DNA from: Marinibacterium sp.
GTDB taxonomy: Bacteria > Pseudomonadota > Alphaproteobacteria > Rhodobacterales > Rhodobacteraceae
Length of the DNA: 41,727 nucleotides
Assembly: GCA_017643305.1 (NCBI GenBank)
Contig: JAEPNQ010000028.1
Location: 1 to 41,727 of the forward strand
Reading direction: 5' to 3'
Below, piece after piece: positions 1 through 8,686 of this stretch. A model generated the notes under the pieces. The model worked only from the letters and a program-made list of their open reading frames with translations, did not search any database and was not told where the DNA came from. Each line of letters opens with the position of its first letter. Within the stretch, counting starts at the first letter, position 1. The translations under genes and the position numbers were made by a program.

Positions 1-896
1 AAGCCAAAGGTCAGCGTCGCCCAGTACGGCAACGCGTTCAGCACCAGGTCACCCCTCAGGCCAAAGACGTGACTGATCGAAATCCCCTGCACGATCAGGT
101 AGACGCCTACCAGGGGAAGAACGATCCGGCCCAGCGAAATGACAAATCCCCAGACGCCAAAGCCGCGCCCGCCCAGCGACCGCATATACGCGCCGGCGGC
201 TTCGGCCCATCTGCGGCCGCGCAGAAGTAACAATAAGCCGAACCCGATATAGGCCAACGCCTGCAGGGCCGACGCGCGCAGGCGCTTCATTTTGGTTTGG
301 TTGACCCAATTCAGCTTGGTTTCATGGACCAGATCGCGTTGGACATCAGCAATCTGCCGCCAGGCCGGTGGCCAGAATTTTGGATCCAGCGGTGTGCCCG
401 TCCGGCGCAGCAGTTCCTGCCGCTGCCGATCGCGAATGACGCGGTCGATCTCTTTGATGATCCCGTCGGCGCGATTGTAAGCCTCAAAAGACACCACGAC
501 CGGGACGCGCAGCGTGTCGATCCGGTTGTTCAGATCCGCCCGAAGCTGAGCAATTTCTGCGGGCTCGGTTTCGCCGTCACCCGGCGGGTCGCCCAGCGCC
601 TCAAGTTGCGATTGCAGAGTCGCGATGCGAGTGGAATTTTGCGTGCGCGCGTCTTCGAACTGGTCGCGATAGGCCGCAATCTCAGATCGCAGGAGTTCGA
701 ACACCACATTGGACGCGCGGGCCGCCTCCACGGCCTCTTCGGCGCGCTGCGCCGTATCCAGCCACGCGTTGAAATACTCACGTTGTTGCTGGGTGATCTG
801 TCCCTCGGCCGCAACAGACAGGGTCAGAACCGCAAGCAGGGCCAGCAGGGTGGCCCGCAGACCGCGGGCTCCCGTGCCCAGGATATCCGGGATCAT
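1..896 (-). CDS. DUF3772-type mechanosensitive channel family protein, N-terminal part (runs off the left edge)
   Basis: The frame opens with ATG at 896 and stays open to base 1, giving about 298 residues without a stop. It begins with a hydrophobic signal/anchor (ATLLALLAVLTLSVAA, about residues 15-30). A long charged, coiled-coil-like periplasmic region follows (about 35-200), including the segment EIDRVIRDRQRQELLRRTG that is typical of DUF3772. Two or more membrane segments then appear (ALAYIGFGLLLLL; IVLPLVGVYLIV). In this family a C-terminal MscS channel domain follows, which here would lie outside the window. The start codon overlaps the cysK stop in ATGA form, so the two genes are probably translationally coupled. 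The role is probably relief of osmotic stress; this rests on family resemblance only. Confidence 0.72.
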   Translation of the reverse strand, partial: MIPDILGTGARGLRATLLALLAVLTLSVAAEGQITQQQREYFNAWLDTAQRAEEAVEAARASNVVFELLRSEIAAYRDQFEDARTQNSTRIATLQSQLEALGDPPGDGETEPAEIAQLRADLNNRIDTLRVPVVVSFEAYNRADGIIKEIDRVIRDRQRQELLRRTGTPLDPKFWPPAWRQIADVQRDLVHETKLNWVNQTKMKRLRASALQALAYIGFGLLLLLRGRRWAEAAGAYMRSLGGRGFGVWGFVISLGRIVLPLVGVYLIVQGISISHVFGLRGDLVLNALPYWATLTFG

Positions 897-1927
897 GAGT
901 CCACGAACACGCCCGGAATACTGGCCGGGGGTGCGCCCATCCAGTCAGGCACCGGCAGCCCCTTGTCCCGCAGGAAGTCGGGGTTGAACAGCTTGGACTG
1001 GTACCGCGTGCCGTAGTCGCACAGGATGGTCACGATGGTGTGGCCCGGGCCCAGTTCACGAGCCATCCGAACGGCGCCGGCGATGTTAATCCCGGAGGAA
1101 CCGCCCATGCACAGGCCTTCGTCCTTGAGCAGGTCAAAGACATATGGCAGCGCCTCTTGATCACTGATCTGGTACAGCATGTCGGGCGTGAACCCGTCGA
1201 GATTGGCGGTGATCCGCCCCTGCCCGATGCCTTCGGTGATCGACCCGCCCTCGGGTTTGGCCTCCCCATCCTTGTAGAGGCTGTAAACACCGGACCCCAA
1301 TGGGTCGGCCAGGGCGATCTTCACGCCTTTGGGCTGCAACGCCATGCCGACGCCTGCCAGCGTTCCGCCGGAACCAACCGCGGCTACAAACCCATCTACC
1401 TTGCCGCCGGTCTGTTCCCAGATCTCCGGTCCAGTGGTTTCAATATGCGCCTGCCGGTTGGCCACATTGTCAAACTGGTTTGCCCAAATCGCGCCATTGG
1501 GTGCACTGCGAGCAATTTCCTGCGCCAGACGGTCGGAGTACCGCACATAGTTGTTGGGGTTTTTATATGGCGCCGCTGGCACCTGCACCAATTCCGCCCC
1601 GGCCAGGCGGAGCATGTCTTTTTTCTCCTGGCTCTGAGTTTCCGGGATCACAATCACAGTCTTGAACCCCATGGACGCGCCGACCAGCGCCAACCCGATG
1701 CCGGTATTGCCAGCCGTGCCTTCGACGATGGTGCCGCCAGGCTTTAGATCACCGCGCGCAATGGCGTCACGGATAATGAAGAGCGCCGCACGGTCCTTGA
1801 CCGATTGGCCCGGGTTCATGAATTCCGCCTTGCCAAGAATTTCACAGCCAGTTTCTTCGCTCGCCCGGCGCAGCCGGATAAGCGGGGTATGCCCGACTGC
1901 GTCGGCCAGATCGCGTGCTAAGCGCAT
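893..1927 (-). CDS. cysK: Cysteine synthase (O-acetylserine sulfhydrylase), PLP enzyme
   Basis: The 344-residue protein converts O-acetylserine plus sulfide to cysteine. The PLP-lysine motif is NPGQSVKDRAA (about residues 38-48), followed by the substrate loop EGTAGNTGIGLA and the phosphate-binding GSGGTLAG segment. GGSSGIN near the C-terminus completes the fold-type II signature. Length is somewhat above the usual 310-320 residues, owing to inserts and the C-terminal tail. A GGAGA ribosome site precedes the ATG. It lies downstream of trgB in the same direction and overlaps the next gene by 4 bases. The association of cysK with trgAB is known from Rhodobacter sphaeroides tellurite-resistance work. 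A cystathionine beta-synthase-like role is less likely because no CBS domains are present. Confidence 0.92.
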   Translation of the reverse strand: MRLARDLADAVGHTPLIRLRRASEETGCEILGKAEFMNPGQSVKDRAALFIIRDAIARGDLKPGGTIVEGTAGNTGIGLALVGASMGFKTVIVIPETQSQEKKDMLRLAGAELVQVPAAPYKNPNNYVRYSDRLAQEIARSAPNGAIWANQFDNVANRQAHIETTGPEIWEQTGGKVDGFVAAVGSGGTLAGVGMALQPKGVKIALADPLGSGVYSLYKDGEAKPEGGSITEGIGQGRITANLDGFTPDMLYQISDQEALPYVFDLLKDEGLCMGGSSGINIAGAVRMARELGPGHTIVTILCDYGTRYQSKLFNPDFLRDKGLPVPDWMGAPPASIPGVFVDS

Positions 1928-1979
1928 GATGTCTCCATTACCTTCTTGAAAACAGGTGTAGCCCCGCCCCAGCGCGACC

Positions 1980-3047
1980 TCAAGCCATGGCGCGCAGACG
2001 GTCGCGGTGCCGGGCCAGCCACAACCCCAGCGCGATCAGTGGCAGGATGTTGAACCGCTGGCTGTCGATCCCGTCCATCAGCGCGTAAAAGCTGAAGATT
2101 TCGCGCCTTATGTCTTCGCCTTCACTATCCACGCCGCTCGCATCCACAAGCCGGGTCAGATCGGTCAGCCCGACAAAGAGGTTCAACCGATCCGACAACG
2201 CGCCAGGGCTGCCATGGGTCGGACCCAACGCTTCCAGGTGATGCAGGGTCAGCCCCGCTTCCTCCATCGCTTCGCGATGCGCAGTTTGCTCAGGCGTTTC
2301 GCCGGGATCGACAAGCCCCGCCACCGGTTCCCAAACCCAGGGCGAATTCGATCCACCCATATAGATCGGTGCGCGAAACTGTTGGACCAGCAGCACCTCA
2401 TCCCGGACCGGGTCATAAGGCAGAACGGCAGAGGCTTCTCCCAAAAGGAACCCTCCGCGGTTCACCACCGGGCTCATCGTGCCGTCCTGTTTGCGAAAGC
2501 GCAGATCCATCTCGCGCGCCGCAAAGAAGTTCATATACGGCCGGTGCAGGGTTTCGACTTGCACGTCACGGACCGGGTCATGATCAGGGTTGGCCGGTTC
2601 GCCCTGCGCCTTGACCCAAAGCTCTGCCCGCATGCGGGCTGGCATCAACCGGTTCGCCATCTCTTCCACTGGGAAGCGGGTGTGATGGGCCATGATCTCC
2701 CCTGCCATCTGGATCAGAAGGTCGCAGGCAGGTTCTGTTTCGGTAAACGTGCTTCCGGCTGCGTTTGGATGCGTGGCAAATCCATGCTCCGCCCCCTCAG
2801 TCAAACCCATGCCAAACACAGCGAGGTAGTAGCGAAGCCGATCCACAGCCTCCAACCCGGCGTCACGCAGGACCAATCCGCTTGCCATTTGGCCCGGCGC
2901 AACGACCGGCACGGCATGCCCGTCCCCATCCACCGTCACCAGCGCATGGTCCGGTAACGCATACGCAACAAATGCGTCGGGGGCACATCTCGTGACCTCT
3001 GCGGCCAGGGCTTTATGGCCCAGCGCCCCGCACAAAAACAAATTCAT
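1980..3047 (-). CDS. trgB: TrgB-like fusion: gamma-glutamylcyclotransferase-like domain plus NUDIX hydrolase
   Basis: The 355-residue protein has two parts. Residues 1 to about 130 start with NLFLCGALGHKAL, as in the gamma-glutamylcyclotransferase/AIG2 fold. The C-terminal half is a NUDIX domain of the ADP-ribose pyrophosphatase (YffH/AdpP) kind. The NUDIX box is complete (GLVDPGETPEQTAHREAMEE then AG), with the REAMEE metal-binding glutamates. The likely reaction is hydrolysis of a nucleoside diphosphate linked to another group, such as ADP-ribose. It sits 24 bases after trgA and 52 bases before cysK, the arrangement reported for the tellurite determinants of Rhodobacter sphaeroides. How it relates to tellurite is not visible from the sequence. 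Confidence 0.8.
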   Translation of the reverse strand: MNLFLCGALGHKALAAEVTRCAPDAFVAYALPDHALVTVDGDGHAVPVVAPGQMASGLVLRDAGLEAVDRLRYYLAVFGMGLTEGAEHGFATHPNAAGSTFTETEPACDLLIQMAGEIMAHHTRFPVEEMANRLMPARMRAELWVKAQGEPANPDHDPVRDVQVETLHRPYMNFFAAREMDLRFRKQDGTMSPVVNRGGFLLGEASAVLPYDPVRDEVLLVQQFRAPIYMGGSNSPWVWEPVAGLVDPGETPEQTAHREAMEEAGLTLHHLEALGPTHGSPGALSDRLNLFVGLTDLTRLVDASGVDSEGEDIRREIFSFYALMDGIDSQRFNILPLIALGLWLARHRDRLRAMA

Positions 3048-3071
3048 GAAATTAGTCTTCCGGTTCCGGTC

Positions 3072-3512
3072 TCAACGGAACCGTTTTGCCGCGTACTCCC
3101 CCGCAAGACCAGTCAGAACCCCACCAATCAGCAACGTAACGATGATATTCTGCACGAAAATCATTGACGCGTAGTCAAAACCAAGTTTGAAAATGGCCAT
3201 CACGCCTTCGAACGGGTCATCATATCGGCGGTCCATTGCGCGCAAAAACATCTCATATGCGCCGTAGATGCACAGGCACCAGAACATCATGGCCATCATG
3301 CCCGTCATACCATTGGTGATCCCGGGGATCAGCCCGCGCCCAGCGCGCTTGCCCACAACCATCCAGCCCATCACCGCGCCCACAGCCATGTTCACATAGG
3401 TGAATATGCCGAAATCGGTGCCTTCAGGCATCAGCGGCATGACCTGCCCCGATACAATGAACGCCAATATTGCCAGCGCGACAGCGCTGAAGAGCCGCGC
3501 GGCTGTAGGCAT
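3072..3512 (-). CDS. trgA: TrgA family membrane protein (tellurite resistance)
   Basis: This is a 146-residue integral membrane protein with four predicted membrane segments: ALAILAFIVSGQVM, an MGWMVVG region, MMAMMFWCLCIYGAY, and IIVTLLIGGVLTGL. The GTDFGIFTYVNMAVGAVMGWMVVG region and overall length match the TrgA family of Rhodobacteraceae. The start MPTAARLF at 3512 was chosen because its ATG overlaps the stop of the upstream methyltransferase gene (TGATG). Upstream in-frame codons fall inside that gene and read as non-family sequence. It probably forms one operon with trgB and cysK. The molecular mechanism in tellurite resistance is not established for the family. Confidence 0.82.
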   Translation of the reverse strand: MPTAARLFSAVALAILAFIVSGQVMPLMPEGTDFGIFTYVNMAVGAVMGWMVVGKRAGRGLIPGITNGMTGMMAMMFWCLCIYGAYEMFLRAMDRRYDDPFEGVMAIFKLGFDYASMIFVQNIIVTLLIGGVLTGLAGEYAAKRFR

Positions 3513-4720
3513 CAGGCAGGTCTCCGCACAGTGACCTGCGTGACGTCCACATTGCCAGTGACGAACGCAGCCGCACAGGAGGTAAGGTAGAAGTTCCACA
3601 TCCGGCGGAACCGTTCGTCAAACCCCATCGCGGCGACCTGGTCCCACTTGGCGTTGAAGGTGTCATGCCAGCGGCGCAGGGTCGGATCGTAGCTGGCCCC
3701 AAACTCCTTAGATCCCACAAAGCCCAACCCTGCCGCACTGACCTGTTCCCGCAGTACTGACGGGCTGGGCAACATGCCGCCGGGGAAGATGTATTTCTGG
3801 ATGAAATCCACGCTGCGGCGGTAAACATCCCACCGGCGGTCAGCTACGGTGATGATCTGCAGGGTGGCATTCTTGCCAGGCTTCAGACGTTCATGCAGAG
3901 TTTTGAAATAGACCGGCCAGTATTTTTCGCCCACGGCTTCGAACATCTCTATGCTGGCGATGCCATCATAGGTTCCGCGTTCGTCGCGGTAATCCTGCAG
4001 CTTAAACTCTACCAGATCGGAAAGACCCGCCTTTTCAATACGTTCCTGTGCGTACTTGAATTGCTCCTTGCTGATGGTCAACCCGGTCACCTTCAGCCCG
4101 CGTTCTTTTGCGGCGTATTCGGCAAACCCACCCCAGCCACAGCCAATTTCCAGCACGTGGTCACCCGGCTTCACGTCCGTCTGGTCAACCATGGCGGCGT
4201 ACTTCGCGGTTTGCGCGGCTTCCATACTTTCCTGCCCGGTTTCAAACAGTGCGCTCGAATAGGTCATCGTTTCATCCAGCCACAGGCTGTAGAAGTCATT
4301 GCCCAGGTCATAGTGATAGGAGATGTTCTTTTTTGCCTGCGCACGGTTGTTGCGCTGCAGCCAGAACCGGAACCGTTCAATGGCCCGTACGATGGCTTGG
4401 CCGGGGACACTGTCGTAAATCGTGTCCTCATCCATATGCACGAGATCCATCAAAGCCTGCAGATCCGGCGTGCTCCACCATCCATCGAGGTAGGCGTCGC
4501 AAAATCCCAGTTCCCCCTCGCGGATCAGGCGGGCGAAACAGTCGTTGTTGTGGATCGCAATTTCTGCTGCCGGTCCGGGCTTGGCGCCCTGTGCGCGAAA
4601 AATACGGCCGTCTGACAGCACCACGTCCAGGCGCCCGTGGTCCATGCGGTTGGCCATGGCAAAGGCCTGTGAAAAGTACCGTGGCAGATTCTTCTGCCCG
4701 CCGGTTGACGTCAGGATCAT
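3512..4720 (-). CDS. cfa: Cyclopropane-fatty-acyl-phospholipid synthase family SAM methyltransferase
   Basis: The 402-residue protein transfers a methylene group from S-adenosylmethionine onto unsaturated acyl chains of membrane lipids. Visible signatures are YHYDLGNDFYSLWLDETMTY (about 135-154), the SAM loop VLEIGCGWGGFAEYA (about 188-202), SIEMFEAVGEKYW, and FIQKYIFPGGMLPS. The length fits Cfa (380-420 residues). AGGGGAAG lies just before the ATG. The stop overlaps trgA, so the gene heads a cfa-trgA-trgB-cysK-channel run. A membrane-lipid modifier, a tellurite membrane protein and a mechanosensitive channel in one run suggest a shared envelope-stress theme, which is inference. The family also contains other lipid methyltransferases, so the product is not certain. 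Confidence 0.85.
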   Translation of the reverse strand: MILTSTGGQKNLPRYFSQAFAMANRMDHGRLDVVLSDGRIFRAQGAKPGPAAEIAIHNNDCFARLIREGELGFCDAYLDGWWSTPDLQALMDLVHMDEDTIYDSVPGQAIVRAIERFRFWLQRNNRAQAKKNISYHYDLGNDFYSLWLDETMTYSSALFETGQESMEAAQTAKYAAMVDQTDVKPGDHVLEIGCGWGGFAEYAAKERGLKVTGLTISKEQFKYAQERIEKAGLSDLVEFKLQDYRDERGTYDGIASIEMFEAVGEKYWPVYFKTLHERLKPGKNATLQIITVADRRWDVYRRSVDFIQKYIFPGGMLPSPSVLREQVSAAGLGFVGSKEFGASYDPTLRRWHDTFNAKWDQVAAMGFDERFRRMWNFYLTSCAAAFVTGNVDVTQVTVRRPA

Positions 4721-4779
4721 AGGCTTCCCCTGATTTTCTTTTTTGACAGGCTAGGTTGGGAAACGCGAACAGGCAAGCG

Positions 4780-6213
4780 TCACGCGTCTTGCGTTTCCAT
4801 TCTGTGGCTTTCGTAAGCCGAAAGCGCCGCGCGCCGCCCTGCATCCAAAGCGACGACCGGCCCAGGATAAGGTTTGGCGGGAGTTAGGCCCCAGCTTTTC
4901 GGCACGGCATCAAAATAGCTCAGCGCCGTGTCGGACGGGTTGCGTTGCCCTTCGGCCAGCCAGCGGCGGATGTAGGTGCTGTGCGGGTCAAACTTTTCCG
5001 CCTGCGACACCGGATTGAACACCCGGAAATAGGGTGCTGCATCCGGGCCACAGCCCGCCACCCATTGCCAGCCCATCGCATTCGATGCGGCGTCCCAGTC
5101 GGCCAGTTTGTCGGCGAACCAGTCCATGCCGATCTTCCAATGCACCATTAGGTGCTTGGTTAGATAGCTGGCGACCACCATGCGCACGCGGTTGTGCATC
5201 TTGCCGGTCACATACAACTCCCGCAGCCCAGCATCGACCAACGGGATACCCGTGCGCGCAGTTTTCCACGCGATCACGTTGGCGCTGCCTTCATCGGTGG
5301 ACCAAGGGAACCCGTCCCATTCTGGCCGCCAGTTTCGATCCAGAATTTCTGGTGTGTGATACATCAGATGGTAGGCAAATTCGCGCCAGACGACCTCTTT
5401 CATGAAATGTTCGGCCCCTGGCGCGCCAGCTTCCCGCGCCTGCAGGCCAGCATGCCACATCTGATGCGGCGTGATCTCTCCATATGTCAGGTTTTCCGAC
5501 AGGCCCGAGGTCGCATCCACACCCGGCATATCCCGCCGGTCATTGTAGGTCCCGATTGCCTCGTCCACGAACCAATCCAGACGGTCGCGCGCGGCGTCTT
5601 CGCCCACGCGCTGGTGCGGCTCCATCACCGCCTCTCCCCGGCGCATGGCGGCGCCCATCTGCCAATCGGCAAGGTCGTCGCTGGCAGGCCAGCTCTCCGG
5701 GGCCGGGATTTGGCCCGGCGCAGGCAGCGGCATGTCAACCTCACGGTCGCGCACCGTTTTCCACATTGGTGAATAGACTTTGTAAAACCCGCCCTGCTTG
5801 GTGGCCACATCCCAGGGTTCGAACAACAAATGCCCGCCGAAGGACCGCGCATCCAAGCCGTCGTCCCTCAAAGCCGTCTTAACCGCACTGTCTCGTGCAA
5901 CCGAGGCGGGGTCATAGGCCCGCGACCACCAAACGGCCGTCGCGCCAGTATCTGCCATCAACTGGCGCAGAACATCCAATGCGCGTCCGCGCCGCAGGAT
6001 CAACCGGCTGCCAGTATCGCTCAGGCTCCGCCCAAACCGGTGTATCCCAAGACCCAGCCGCCATTTGGCCGCCGCGCCCACGGCTTCGGTCTCCGGGTCG
6101 AGGATAAACACCGGGATGACGGGCCGGCCCGCAGCACAGGCCGCGCTTAACGCTGCATGGTCCCCCAACCGCAGATCGCGCCTAAACCACAGCAGGATGG
6201 GAGAATTGGACAT
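4780..6213 (-). CDS. phrB: Deoxyribodipyrimidine photolyase (class I cryptochrome/photolyase)
   Basis: The 477-residue light-driven flavoenzyme splits cyclobutane pyrimidine dimers. The N-terminal alpha/beta antenna domain starts with LLWFRRDLRLGDHAAL. The helical FAD domain carries WREFAYHLMYH, TGIPLVDAGLRELYVTG, MHNRVRMVVASYLTKHL and the FAD/lesion-binding stretch DWDAASNAMGWQWVAG followed by GPDAAPYFRVFNP. These are the conserved blocks of CPD photolyases rather than plant-type cryptochromes. It is read in the same direction as the cysteine-desulfurase-like gene 44 bases upstream and is separated by about 60 bases from the downstream methyltransferase. A (6-4) photolyase of the FeS-BCP type is excluded because the C-terminal cysteine cluster is absent. 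Confidence 0.93.
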   Translation of the reverse strand: MSNSPILLWFRRDLRLGDHAALSAACAAGRPVIPVFILDPETEAVGAAAKWRLGLGIHRFGRSLSDTGSRLILRRGRALDVLRQLMADTGATAVWWSRAYDPASVARDSAVKTALRDDGLDARSFGGHLLFEPWDVATKQGGFYKVYSPMWKTVRDREVDMPLPAPGQIPAPESWPASDDLADWQMGAAMRRGEAVMEPHQRVGEDAARDRLDWFVDEAIGTYNDRRDMPGVDATSGLSENLTYGEITPHQMWHAGLQAREAGAPGAEHFMKEVVWREFAYHLMYHTPEILDRNWRPEWDGFPWSTDEGSANVIAWKTARTGIPLVDAGLRELYVTGKMHNRVRMVVASYLTKHLMVHWKIGMDWFADKLADWDAASNAMGWQWVAGCGPDAAPYFRVFNPVSQAEKFDPHSTYIRRWLAEGQRNPSDTALSYFDAVPKSWGLTPAKPYPGPVVALDAGRRAALSAYESHRMETQDA

Positions 6214-6257
6214 GTCGCACCTCTTTCGTCAGGGTACGTCCGCCGGTGCGTCTCGGA

Positions 6258-7481
6258 TCACAAAACCGCGTCGAGCGCGCCCATCAATTGATCGATTTCC
6301 GCGGGCGAGGTGTAATGCACAAAGCTCATCCGCATCACGCCCTGATCCAGCGGCACGCCCAGCGCCTCCAACGGACGCACGGCGTAGAAATCCCCGCCCC
6401 CTGCCATAACGCCATGCGGGGCGAGTTCCGCCGCGACCGCTTCGGCATTACGGTTCAGCGCGACGGCCACGGTTGGTGCGCGTTTGGCCGCCTCTGAAGG
6501 GCCGATCAGGCGCAGATCGTTGCGGTCCTTCAGTGCGTCCAGCAAGGGTTGCAGCAGTGCAATCTCATGATTGCGCATCAGGTCATGGACAAACCCGCTC
6601 CGTGCTGCTGCATTGCCCGCGGGCCCGCCATGATGGTCGCACAGCGCATCAAAATAATCCGCCATCCCGGCCGATGCCGCAACCTGCGCATGGTCTGGCC
6701 CGGCGGGGGTGAACCGCTGATAAAGGTTACCCGCGTTGAAATAATGCGCCTGGTTCGGCAGTAACTCCCCCAGCTTGCGCCGGATGACCATCAGCCCCTG
6801 ATGCGCACCATAGGTCTTGTAGGACGAAAACATGTAGATATCCGGCCCGAGCTGCCCCACGTCCGGCAGGCCATGCGGCGCATAAGACACGCCATCCACA
6901 CAGACAAACGCGCCTGCGGCGTGCGCGATGCCAGTGATCTTGCTCACCTGGTTGATCTCACCCACCACATTGGAGCAATGCGGGAAGCAGACCAGCCGCA
7001 CACGGTCATCCAGAAGGTTTTCCAGATCCGCCGGATCCAGATGACCGGTGACCGGGTCAATCTGCCATTCTCGCACCTCGATCCCATGGTCGGCCAGCCG
7101 CCGCCACGCGCCGGTATTGGCCTCGTGATCCTGGTTGGTGACCACGATCGCCTCACCCGGCTGCAACCATTCGCGCACCGCCTGGGCCAACACATAAACG
7201 TTTTGCGTTGTCGACGGCCCAAAGCTCAGCTCATCAGTCTCAACCCCCAGCATCGCAGCAAGACGGCTGCGTGCTTCGTCCATCTCCTCCCCACCAAGGC
7301 GTGACGCCTCGTAGGGTGCATACGGCTGCACCCTGCGTTCGGTGTAAAATCGCGTCAGCCGGTCAATCACCTGCTGGCAGGTATAGGACCCACCCGCGTT
7401 TTCAAAGAAAGCTTGCCCCTGCAGGGATGGCTGCTGAAACGCCGGAAACTGGGCGCGTACAAAGTCGAGATCGAGTGTCAT
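6258..7481 (-). CDS. Cysteine desulfurase-like PLP enzyme (class V aminotransferase fold)
   Basis: The 407-residue class V aminotransferase-fold protein has the PLP lysine in MFSSYKTYGAHQGLMV. Upstream blocks are FGPSTTQNVYVLAQAV, TNQDHEANTGAWRRLA and CFPHCSNVVGEINQV, with the PLP-stacking residue and the conserved Asp in CVDGVSYAPHGLPDV. It belongs to the group usually called cysteine desulfurase-like (SufS-related, TIGR01976 type) rather than to IscS or SufS, and no isc or suf genes are nearby. The substrate is unknown; it could be a desulfurase or a lyase of another amino acid. It is likely co-transcribed with the photolyase gene downstream. Confidence 0.8.
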   Translation of the reverse strand: MTLDLDFVRAQFPAFQQPSLQGQAFFENAGGSYTCQQVIDRLTRFYTERRVQPYAPYEASRLGGEEMDEARSRLAAMLGVETDELSFGPSTTQNVYVLAQAVREWLQPGEAIVVTNQDHEANTGAWRRLADHGIEVREWQIDPVTGHLDPADLENLLDDRVRLVCFPHCSNVVGEINQVSKITGIAHAAGAFVCVDGVSYAPHGLPDVGQLGPDIYMFSSYKTYGAHQGLMVIRRKLGELLPNQAHYFNAGNLYQRFTPAGPDHAQVAASAGMADYFDALCDHHGGPAGNAAARSGFVHDLMRNHEIALLQPLLDALKDRNDLRLIGPSEAAKRAPTVAVALNRNAEAVAAELAPHGVMAGGGDFYAVRPLEALGVPLDQGVMRMSFVHYTSPAEIDQLMGALDAVL

Positions 7482-7564
7482 GACTGCGAGCCTTGCGGCG
7501 AAACCGGGTCAGGGTCAAGCACATGATCCACAAGCCACCGGCCCAACAGCCGGGAGTGAATGAT

Positions 7565-8480
7565 TTAACGCTTCTCGCTCATCAAACCGCGCATGATCGC
7601 CCAGCACATCAGCAGCAGCACTGCAAGGCCCATGTTCACCTCAGACAGGACCTTGACCCCGCCATCCAGCTCGCGCACCACCGACACCAGCGCCACTTCG
7701 GTCATGGTGCCCACAGGAATGCCAAACAACAGATTCAAACCCGCATTTGCCTGTGTCGCGCCATAGCCCAGTGAGGTGGCTAGCCCAAACAGTGTGGCAA
7801 ACACCGCCAGCGTGTCGATGATATGGCCGGTCCAGCCCCAGACGCGTTCGCCAAAAATCGGGTAAAACGCAGACCGGATCGTCAGCGGCAGGCCCTTGTT
7901 ATAGGCGAACAGGGCCAAAGCCAGAGCCACAACCGCATAAATCGCCCAAGGTTGCAGCCCCCAGTGATAGATTGTCGCCGCCATACCCATCCGCACAGCG
8001 CCTTCGGCGTCTCCAGCCGCTCCGTCCAGCGGTGCCCAGTCAGTGCGCATGCCACCTTCGCCCACGGCTGTCCCGCCAAAGGAGGACGCATAATAGCTCA
8101 TAGGCTCGGACACGCCGTAGAACAACAGGCCAATGCCCATGCACGCCGCAAACAGCATCGCGAACCAGCCGGGATAGCCATAAGCGGGTTTGGCCTCTGC
8201 CCCGCCCAGCCTTACCCCGCCCCACGGGCTGACGATGAGGAACAGGCAGAAAATCACGAAAATGTTGCCTACGCTCAGAAAGAACCAGTCAAAGTTTGAT
8301 GTCAGCCAAGGCCTTAGCGCACCGAACAGGCTTCGGCCTGCTCCGGCAAGGCCAGGGCGAAGAACACGAACAGGATGATAGACAGGCCGGAAATGACAAA
8401 AACCGGGTTGTGGATGTCCAGCCCGGCATATGGCTGCCCATCACCACCAGATCCACTGGAACCATGATCTTGGAAAACAA
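7565..8480 (-). pseudogene. Broken BCCT-family (betaine/choline/carnitine) transporter
   Basis: Three minus-strand frames together read as the front half of a BCCT transporter. The first frame covers about 8480-8440 (start MFSKIMVPVDLVVMG). The second covers about 8435-8329 (PYAGLDIHNPVFVISGLSI, then LPEQAEAC). The third runs from about 8328 to 7565 (FGALRPWLTSNFDWFFLSV, GIGLLFYGVSEPMSYYA, IYHWGLQPWAIYAVVALALA). The break near 8328 is clear: the protein continues sensibly if the frame moves by one base. The frame then ends early at GLMSEKR, well short of the usual 500-plus residues. Two frameshifts plus a truncation point to a decayed gene. Intact BCCT proteins import glycine betaine or related compounds, including DMSP, which is notable beside dmdA-acuI. 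Confidence 0.8.
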
Positions 8481-8660
8481 GGGGTAAGTCCCTCCCTGAC
8501 CGGCACGCCGATCGCCCGTCCCGGACCAGATCGATCATCGGCGCGCAGGTTGGAATCGGATCACAGACATCCGATTTCCCAAATGTAAATGAAGGGGGAA
8601 GTTTTGCGACCCTTGGGCGACAATTGTATGAACCGGGCCGACATTTGCCGGACCGGCTTT

Positions 8661-8686
8661 GCATAAAAGCGCCTCGGATCAGGCGT
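8661..8686 (-). terminator. Likely rho-independent terminator after acuI
   Basis: On the minus strand the hairpin CGCCT-GATCCG-AGGCG (with one extra wobble pair) overlaps the acuI stop codon and is followed at once by CTTTTATG. The stem is short (5-6 bp), so strength is moderate. It would end the dmdA-acuI transcript before the broken BCCT gene. Confidence 0.5.

Noticed and set aside
2007-2957. A 316-codon plus-strand frame opposite trgB
   Set aside because: Antisense shadow; the NUDIX box is on the minus strand.
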